From Fidelibacterota bacterium TMED108 (lineage in GTDB: Bacteria > Fidelibacterota > Marinisomatia > Marinisomatales > TCS55): DNA of 11,915 bases. The position numbers were made by a program, and so were the translations under genes. This document shows, one piece after another, positions 7,334 through 11,915 of this stretch (position 1 is its first letter; every line of letters starts with the position of its first letter). The stretch is from NCBI GenBank assembly GCA_002172545.1, contig NHFJ01000030.1, positions 21,591-33,505 of the forward strand, written 5' to 3'. A model generated the notes under the pieces. The model searched no databases and had not been told where the DNA came from. It saw only the letters and a program-made list of their open reading frames with translations.

Positions 7334-8700
7334 TCTAAAGCTTCAATAATTGAACTCAGGAGAAATTTCTCCTGAAAGGGAATAATTGATTTAAAATCTA
7401 AATAAAAATTATTATTTTTTATAAATCCAATAACAGGATATTTTGCTTTTCTAAAAAGCTTGGATAATGCTGATGGCGAATATTTTTTAGAAGTAATTTT
7501 AAGAGCTATAGATTCAAACTTTTCAGCTGGTAAAGTGCCACTACCAGCCTCAACAAATGTTTCTTCGATTATCATTTTATGATCTTTATTTATATTTTTT
7601 GGTATTAATTTTAAAAAATTTTCAACTCTTTTTAATATTTTACTTCTATCTGCCATTAAAAGTGAAAGGGTTAAATTTTCTCTAACTAAATCTTCTTGAG
7701 CTGATCGCAATGTTTCTTCAAGGAGTGCGATTGTCCATTTGTCGCACCTTACTGTGCGAGCAATGGGGTTTTTTTTGATTTTTGTTATTAATGATTTTTT
7801 TCCAACTATAATACCGCTTTGTGGTCCACCTAATAATTTATCGCCTGAAAAAGTTATAACAGATGATCCAGACTTAACCACATCTCCAACTACAATATTA
7901 GTTGGAATTCCATTTTCAGAAAGATCTAAAACTTCACCACAGCCTAAATCTACCATGACTGATATTCTTTTTTTCTTTCCGAGGCAAACAAGCTCTTCAA
8001 TCAAAACTTCTTTTGTAAATCCGGAAATTGTATAATTAGAGGTATGGACCCACAAGATTGCGCCAGTATTTTTAGTTATAGCATCTTCATAATCACTAAT
8101 ATGTGTCCTATTTGTAGTGCCGACTTCAACAAGCCTACACCCACTCTTTTTAATCATATCTGGAATTCGAAATGATCCTCCAATTTCAACTAATTGTCCT
8201 CTAGAAACTATAACTTCTTTGCCTTCAGCTAGTTCATTTAAAGACAATAATACAGCTGCTGCATTATTGTTTACTATTAATGCATCTTCAGATCCTACTA
8301 TTGAAGAAATTAAATTTGAAACATGGTTTTGTCTTTGACCTCTTTTACCATTTTCAAGATCTAGCTCTAAATTGACATAAGCTGATAATCTTTTAGCAAC
8401 TTTATTTATAATTTTTTTACTTTGAGGGGCTCTGCCTAAACCAGTGTGGAGCACAATACCTGTCGCATTAATAACCGGTTTAATACTTGAATCGGACAAT
8501 AAAGATACCTTAGATAAAATATTCTTAATAATTGAATTTCGATCTAGCTCAAGCCTTCCATTTTTTGCAACATCTCTATACTTCTGAAGTTCTTGCTTAA
8601 TTAAGTATTTAACGTAGCGATTATTGTGGAATTTTTCTTTTTCCGCAATCTGCATTATTTGACTTACGGAGGGTATATTTAATAGATCATTATTTTTCAT
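7330..8700 (-). CDS. selA: L-seryl-tRNA(Sec) selenium transferase SelA
   Basis: PLP-dependent homodecameric enzyme that converts Ser-tRNA(Sec) to Sec-tRNA(Sec) using selenophosphate from SelD. It has 456 residues, the usual size. The N-terminal tRNA-binding part starts LNIPSVSQIM (7-16); the catalytic core shows INATGIVLHTGLGRAP (77-92), LELDLENGKRGQR (111-123), VNNNAAAVLL (143-152), the DLGCGE stretch (251-256) and FSGDKLLGGPQSG (284-296), in which K288 is the expected PLP lysine. The bacterial SelA pattern is complete, which argues against a SelA-like paralogue. It follows the transporter gene after 13 bases and overlaps selB by 4 bases. Only a weak AAGAT-like site precedes the ATG at 8700. 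selD and the tRNA gene selC are not in this window. Confidence 0.96.
   Translation of the reverse strand: MKNNDLLNIPSVSQIMQIAEKEKFHNNRYVKYLIKQELQKYRDVAKNGRLELDRNSIIKNILSKVSLLSDSSIKPVINATGIVLHTGLGRAPQSKKIINKVAKRLSAYVNLELDLENGKRGQRQNHVSNLISSIVGSEDALIVNNNAAAVLLSLNELAEGKEVIVSRGQLVEIGGSFRIPDMIKKSGCRLVEVGTTNRTHISDYEDAITKNTGAILWVHTSNYTISGFTKEVLIEELVCLGKKKRISVMVDLGCGEVLDLSENGIPTNIVVGDVVKSGSSVITFSGDKLLGGPQSGIIVGKKSLITKIKKNPIARTVRCDKWTIALLEETLRSAQEDLVRENLTLSLLMADRSKILKRVENFLKLIPKNINKDHKMIIEETFVEAGSGTLPAEKFESIALKITSKKYSPSALSKLFRKAKYPVIGFIKNNNFYLDFKSIIPFQEKFLLSSIIEALD
7356..7375. repeat. 20-bp perfect palindrome at the selA 3' end
   Basis: TCAGGAGAAA followed directly by TTTCTCCTGA is exactly self-complementary. 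It covers the selA codons for QEKFLLS, 22 bases before the selB start. As RNA it would form an 8-bp stem with an AAUU loop, holding AGGAG in its 5' arm. With the base composition of this window, chance occurrence in 12 kb is a few percent by my rough estimate. It may affect selA-selB coupling, mRNA processing or protein binding. Confidence 0.6.
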
Positions 8701-8713
8701 GTATTATCTTAAA

Positions 8714-9880
8714 TTAACTACCATAACTAGCACGATGCATCAACCAAGCAAAACCTACACCGGGAATCAGCAATATCCCCATAAAAGGAAAAACGGCAGA
8801 TACTCCGAATTCCATAGCTACAATACCACTTAGTCCAGCGGCAAAAGAACCTATTCCAAAGCTTATAAAAAATCCCAAACCATAAATAAAGCCACGATTT
8901 GTATTATCGGTAAACTCAGAAACCAGAGTGTTCCCAATCGGCTGATTGCTAAAATATACTATACCAAGCATTATACTAAAAAGTATTAAGGAAAAATTTG
9001 TAGCTAAACCAACAAAAAAGAAAATTGGAATGTTGATTATAATTATAACCATAAAAGCTATCTTTTTATTGTATTTATTTCCCACTTTTCCGCCAATTAA
9101 TGCACCGATCATTCCTGAAAAAAATACTAGTGTGGGGAAAAGACCTGCTTTGAGATTTTCAGAAATTCCCGGCAAAAAATCATTGGTATTAGTAGATAAA
9201 TGGATTGGCATAAAAGTTGTGAAACCATAATAAGCCATTCCTAAAAATGAATTAGTTATAAAATAGTAAGCTAAAGCTGGTGTGTTAGTTTTAATATCAA
9301 ATTTCTTATTTGATTTAATAATGTTTTTTGATCTCGAAGAAATTAAAATAATTGTTATTATAGATAGTATTGCATTTAATAAGCCTAAAAATAAATATGA
9401 ATGTCTCCATGAAAATAAGCCCGCAATTAAAACAGCGGTTAGTGGGCCTAAAGCAGACCCCATAGAGCCAAACATACCGTGAACTGCCATACCTTTAGTA
9501 ACGTTTGATAATCGCTGCGATATAAGCGTTAAGCCTGTTGGATGATAAATACTGCAGAAAAGACCCATAGCGCTTAATCCAAATACAAAGCCATAAAAAC
9601 TTGAACTAAATGCAACAAATAAAGCTGATACTGATGAACCTACTTGATATATTATCAATAATCTCTTTTTACCAATATATCTATCAAGCCACCCAGCTGG
9701 TATAGCGCCTAGTCCAAAAAATAGAGCACTAATTGAAACAACAAATCCAAGCGTATCTATTCCCACATTGAATTCATTTCTGATTAAAGGCATTAAACTT
9801 GGCAGGGTAAGCATTAAAGAGTGAACTAGTAAATGACTGCTTCCTGTAATAGCTAATATATTTTTTTCGTTTTTAGTCAT
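8714..9880 (-). CDS. MFS transporter, fosmidomycin-resistance (FSR)-like
   Basis: Inner-membrane transporter of the major facilitator superfamily with about 12 hydrophobic segments over 388 residues; the substrate is unknown. The first helix region SSHLLVHSLMLTLPSLMPL (14-32) and GLFCSIYHPTGLTLISQ (106-122) resemble the FSR group, GWLDRYIGKKR (63-73) is the MFS motif A loop, and GSMGSALGPL (138-147) is a motif C-like segment. A long cytoplasmic loop (about 182-200) separates the two halves. I start at the ATG at 9880 rather than the in-frame ATG at 9898, because the latter lies inside the terminator stem and would add only MRVFLY. The gene sits 13 bases before selA, so a link with selenium handling is possible but unproven. 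It has no clear promoter of its own; the strong terminator of the upstream operon ends 5 bases before its start. Confidence 0.85.
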   Translation of the reverse strand: MTKNEKNILAITGSSHLLVHSLMLTLPSLMPLIRNEFNVGIDTLGFVVSISALFFGLGAIPAGWLDRYIGKKRLLIIYQVGSSVSALFVAFSSSFYGFVFGLSAMGLFCSIYHPTGLTLISQRLSNVTKGMAVHGMFGSMGSALGPLTAVLIAGLFSWRHSYLFLGLLNAILSIITIILISSRSKNIIKSNKKFDIKTNTPALAYYFITNSFLGMAYYGFTTFMPIHLSTNTNDFLPGISENLKAGLFPTLVFFSGMIGALIGGKVGNKYNKKIAFMVIIIINIPIFFFVGLATNFSLILFSIMLGIVYFSNQPIGNTLVSEFTDNTNRGFIYGLGFFISFGIGSFAAGLSGIVAMEFGVSAVFPFMGILLIPGVGFAWLMHRASYGS

Positions 9881-9884
9881 ATAT

Positions 9885-9917
9885 AAAAAAACCCTCATTA
9901 TCTAAAGATAATGAGGG
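9885..9917 (-). terminator. Strong intrinsic terminator after rplS
   Basis: On the minus strand CCCTCATTATC (9907-9917) pairs perfectly with GATAATGAGGG (9892-9902) around a TTTA loop, followed by seven T (9885-9891). It closes the rpsP-rplS operon. The 3' arm holds GAGGG, the only Shine-Dalgarno-like sequence before the transporter ATG at 9880 (11 bases away), so the same hairpin could act as an attenuator. Confidence 0.9.
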
Positions 9918-9941
9918 CATCATTTCGGGATAAATTTAGGC

Positions 9942-10286
9942 TTATTTCTTTTCCTCAATACGCATAGCTTTTGCTCCAGTCAGCTTTCTCATATAATTTA
10001 GTTTTGCCCTGCGAACCTTTCCTCTTCTTTTAACTTCAACCTTGCTTATCATAGGTGAATGCAATGGAAAAATTCTTTCCACTCCGATACCACCAGAAAC
10101 TTTACGCATTGTAAAAGTTGCGGAAATATCACTACCTTTTTTTGATATAACTAATCCTTCAAATTTCTGCAATCTTTCTTTACCGCCTTCAACGACTCTT
10201 ACATCTACCGATACCGTATCTCCTGATGAAAATTCAGGCAAATCTTTTTTTAATTGATGCTCAATGATCGGTTTAATCTTATTCAT
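9942..10286 (-). CDS. rplS: Ribosomal protein bL19
   Basis: Large-subunit protein at the 30S-50S interface. It has 114 residues, the standard length. The family blocks are all present: [19 protein letters not shown] (22-40), [10 protein letters not shown] (42-51), [20 protein letters not shown] (58-77) and [16 protein letters not shown] (87-102), with a basic end. GGAG stands 7 bases before the ATG at 10286. The first 8 bases overlap the end of trmD, and the strong terminator follows the stop codon, so rplS is the last gene of the ribosome-biogenesis operon. Confidence 0.97.
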   Translation of the reverse strand: MNKIKPIIEHQLKKDLPEFSSGDTVSVDVRVVEGGKERLQKFEGLVISKKGSDISATFTMRKVSGGIGVERIFPLHSPMISKVEVKRRGKVRRAKLNYMRKLTGAKAMRIEEKK

Positions 10287-11004
10287 CTTTTAACTCCGAT
10301 TTGTTATTTAAATATTTTTTCCAAATATCAGGGCGCTTTAGCTTAGTTGTTTCTAATTGAACTTTTTTCTTCCAGCTTTTAATTTTTGCATGATTGCCTG
10401 ACAATAAAATCTCAGGTACTTGCAAACCGTTGATTTCTCTAGGTTGAGTATAGTGCGGTGAATCAAGAAGCTTTGATGAAAACGTGTCGGTCTTTGAAGA
10501 GTTTATATCATTCAAGACTCCAGGCAATAACCTTACAATGCTATCAACAATCATCATGGCTGGAATTTCTCCACAAGAAAGAACAAAGTCACCCATTGAG
10601 TACTCATGTGTAACATATTTATCTATGACACGCTGGTCCACACCTTTGTAATGGCCGCAGATAATAACAATTTTTTCAATATCTTTATTTTCTGTTGCTG
10701 TATCTTGTGACCATGGAATTCCTTGTGGTGAAGGATACAAAATCCTCATTCCATCTTCACCACTAAACTTTTCAATAACAAAATCTATAGCCTTAAATAA
10801 AGGTTCAGCCATCATAACCATTCCAGGGCCGCCTCCAAATGGGGTATCATCAATTTGTCGATAACTTCCTTTGGTAAAATCTCTTGGATTCACAATATGA
10901 ACATCAAGAATTCCATTATTAACAGCCTTTCTAATCATAGAATTTTCTATAACAGATTCTATCATAGCCGGAACAGGCGTTATTATTGCTATTTTTTGTT
11001 TCAA
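10279..11004 (-). CDS. trmD: tRNA (guanine37-N1)-methyltransferase TrmD (TTG start)
   Basis: SAM-dependent SPOUT methyltransferase that makes m1G37 next to the anticodon and so prevents +1 frameshifting. It has 241 residues. Visible motifs are RDFT (41-44), [13 protein letters not shown] (52-64), the SAM-knot segment YPSPQG (90-95), [11 protein letters not shown] (116-126), GDFVLSCGE (138-146) and VRLLPGVL (157-164). D181 in [10 protein letters not shown] is in the position of the catalytic Asp and R158 in that of the catalytic Arg. GHYKG replaces the proteobacterial GRYEG, a variant I associate with Bacteroidetes-type enzymes, and SCGE replaces the usual TGGE. The start is TTG, overlapping the rimM stop as TTGA, with AGAAGGA 8 bases upstream; no nearby ATG would restore the conserved N-terminus. 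The end overlaps rplS by 8 bases. Confidence 0.96.
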   Translation of the reverse strand: MKQKIAIITPVPAMIESVIENSMIRKAVNNGILDVHIVNPRDFTKGSYRQIDDTPFGGGPGMVMMAEPLFKAIDFVIEKFSGEDGMRILYPSPQGIPWSQDTATENKDIEKIVIICGHYKGVDQRVIDKYVTHEYSMGDFVLSCGEIPAMMIVDSIVRLLPGVLNDINSSKTDTFSSKLLDSPHYTQPREINGLQVPEILLSGNHAKIKSWKKKVQLETTKLKRPDIWKKYLNNKSELKDE

Positions 11005-11501
11005 TCCAACAATCCTTCTACTGGTGAAATACTAATTACCTTGTCTGCAATATCAACAGAATGAATAAATTCAGGAACAACAGGTATTAGGACTTCTTTT
11101 CCATTATTTGATATGACATAGACCTCGTGATTAGGCAAACTAATCATTTCAACTAATTTTCCTACAAAATCACTGGAAACCGTAACTACTGAAGAACCTA
11201 TAAGCTCTGGAGATATTAAGTTGATAGGATCCTTATCTGTAATTGAAGCAAAAAGAGTTTTTCCAATCATGCTCTCAGCTTCATCTCTTGAGTCAAAACC
11301 TTCAAAATGAAATTGAGGTTTTTTTTCAGTCCCGTACTTATTTGCTAACTTAACATCGCTGGTTAAATTCGGGTCAAAGCCAACGAAAAGATCATTTTTT
11401 ACATAATCTTCGAATTGACGAATTAATGGCCTTACTCCAACAGCTCCCTTTAATCCTGTAGCTTTGGTAATTTTTGCAATAGCAAAAAGTTTAGTCTTCA
11501 T
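11001..11501 (-). CDS. rimM: Ribosome maturation factor RimM
   Basis: Assists assembly of the 30S head around protein uS19. It has 166 residues, within the family range. The N-terminal RimM domain shows IAKITKATGLKGAVGVRPL (8-26) and FEGFDSRDEAESMIGKTLFA (66-85). The C-terminal PRC-barrel begins near SPELIGSSVV (97-106), continues with GKLVEM (114-119) and VLIPVVPEFIHSVD (137-150), and ends in the characteristic EGLLD (162-166). The gene overlaps khpA by 11 bases and trmD by 4 bases, in the widely conserved rpsP-khpA-rimM-trmD-rplS order. Confidence 0.95.
   Translation of the reverse strand: MKTKLFAIAKITKATGLKGAVGVRPLIRQFEDYVKNDLFVGFDPNLTSDVKLANKYGTEKKPQFHFEGFDSRDEAESMIGKTLFASITDKDPINLISPELIGSSVVTVSSDFVGKLVEMISLPNHEVYVISNNGKEVLIPVVPEFIHSVDIADKVISISPVEGLLD
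11013..11019 (-). promoter_or_regulatory. Ribosome binding site supporting the trmD TTG start
   Basis: AGAAGGA on the minus strand, within the last codons of rimM, stands 8 bases before the TTG at 11004. It supports this non-ATG start and the TTGA stop-start overlap. Confidence 0.6.
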
Positions 11502-11736
11502 TTACATCAATAACTTCTAAGCGCGCTCTTTTTCCACCTTCTTTAGCATTGATAGCAAAAAGGATTGTTCGAAGAGCAGAAACATTTCTGCCTTTTTTTC
11601 CTATAACCTTACCATAATCTCCATCACCAACTGTTAATTCATAAATTATTGTTTGGTCGGATTCTACTGCCTCAACATTTACCTCATCTGGTTTATCAAC
11701 CAACATTTTTACAACTGTTTCTATAAGTGACTGCAT
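11491..11736 (-). CDS. khpA: KH-domain RNA-binding protein KhpA
   Basis: Small single-KH protein; in Firmicutes KhpA binds RNA together with KhpB and affects cell division and envelope regulation, while its role in this lineage is not known. It has 81 residues, typical of the family. The KH loop GKVIGKKGRNVSALRTILFA (42-61) carries the GxxG signature as GKKG (46-49). The ATG at 11736 has AAGGGAG (11744-11750) 7 bases upstream. It follows the probable rpsP after 31 bases and overlaps rimM by 11 bases, the usual place for this gene. Confidence 0.93.
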   Translation of the reverse strand: MQSLIETVVKMLVDKPDEVNVEAVESDQTIIYELTVGDGDYGKVIGKKGRNVSALRTILFAINAKEGGKRARLEVIDVNED

Positions 11737-11767
11737 AATTAATCTCCCTTCGATCTTAATTTATTTT

Positions 11768-11915
11768 TTATTTAGAATCTTTTTCTTTGGAACCATCTTC
11801 TTCAGCTGGAGCTTCTTCCTCTTTAGGGGTTTCTTCTTCAGCTGGAGCTTCTTCCTCTTTTGGGGCTTCTTCTTCAGCCGGAGCTTCTTCCTCTTTAGGG
11901 GTTTCTTCTTCAGCC
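11768..11915 (-). CDS. rpsP: Probable ribosomal protein bS16, acidic repeat tail only (5' end outside)
   Basis: Only the last 48 codons and the TAA stop are inside the window; the start lies beyond base 11915. The visible part is wholly low-complexity: a Glu/Ala/Pro/Lys tail of three 12-residue units close to AEEETPKEEEAP and a degenerate fourth (AEEDGSKEKDSK). No bS16 core residue can be seen. The name rests on position, because khpA-rimM-trmD-rplS is normally preceded by rpsP, and on the fact that bS16 in Bacteroidetes-type bacteria often has a long acidic or Ala/Glu-rich extension. Another protein with such a tail cannot be excluded. Confidence 0.6.
   Translation of the reverse strand, partial: AEEETPKEEEAPAEEEAPKEEEAPAEEETPKEEEAPAEEDGSKEKDSK
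11771..11914 (-). repeat. 36-bp in-frame tandem repeat in the probable rpsP tail
   Basis: Four units of 36 bases (11879-11914, 11843-11878, 11807-11842, 11771-11806). Units one and three differ by one base and unit two differs from unit three by two, while the fourth is degenerate. Each full unit encodes 12 residues with six Glu and one Lys. The near identity suggests recent duplication and possible copy-number change; the array may extend past the window. Confidence 0.9.

Noticed and set aside
9881..9898. ATG at 9898 as the transporter start
   Set aside because: It lies in the terminator stem and adds only six residues; the ATG at 9880 fits the MFS N-terminus better, although a proteomic check would be needed for certainty.

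Overview
The window is an AT-rich bacterial chromosome segment in which every supported gene lies on the minus strand, so transcription runs from high to low coordinates. Most neighbours overlap by 4-23 bases, which suggests a few long operons in a compact genome. The content is core bacterial: ribosome assembly, tRNA modification, selenocysteine decoding, GMP kinase, RNA polymerase omega, replicative helicase and a (p)ppGpp enzyme. Three traits point to the Fibrobacteres-Chlorobi-Bacteroidetes (FCB) group: a PorV/PorQ-like outer-membrane barrel protein, a TrmD with the GHYKG motif I associate with Bacteroidetes-type enzymes, and a long acidic tail on the probable bS16. A marine lineage such as Marinimicrobia (SAR406) would fit, but this is inference; no rRNA or marker phylogeny is available here.

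Region 1 (11915 down to 9942) is the classic ribosome-biogenesis operon: rpsP (only its acidic repeat tail is inside the window), khpA, rimM, trmD and rplS. It ends in a strong intrinsic terminator at 9885-9917.

Region 2 (9880 down to 4420) starts right at the U-tract of that terminator. It holds an FSR-like MFS transporter, selA, selB (joined by a 4-base TTGA overlap) and a PorV/PorQ-like protein whose start lies inside the end of selB. SelA and SelB make Sec-tRNA and deliver it to the ribosome, so this organism probably makes selenoproteins. No selC, selD or selenoprotein is visible here. A perfect 20-bp palindrome lies in the last codons of selA, just before selB.

Region 3 (4341 down to 2641) is yicC-gmk-rpoZ, tightly overlapping and closed by a hairpin terminator at 2597-2631.

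Region 4 (2640 to 2305) is the only substantial non-coding stretch. It holds that terminator, an 11-bp perfect hairpin with a GNRA-type loop, a 12-bp palindrome, a second A/T-rich terminator-like hairpin and a good sigma70-type promoter candidate for dnaB. The piece between the two terminators, about 175 nt, could be an undescribed small RNA.

Region 5 (2304 to 1) is dnaB overlapping by 8 bases the start of a bifunctional Rel/SpoT enzyme that runs off the window. Together, regions 3-5 look like the enterobacterial gmk-rpoZ-spoT order with a non-coding element and dnaB inserted.

I found no CRISPR array, insertion sequence, prophage, tRNA or rRNA. The most interesting unexplained elements are the 2403-2580 structured intergenic region, the selA/selB palindrome, and the terminator abutting the transporter start.
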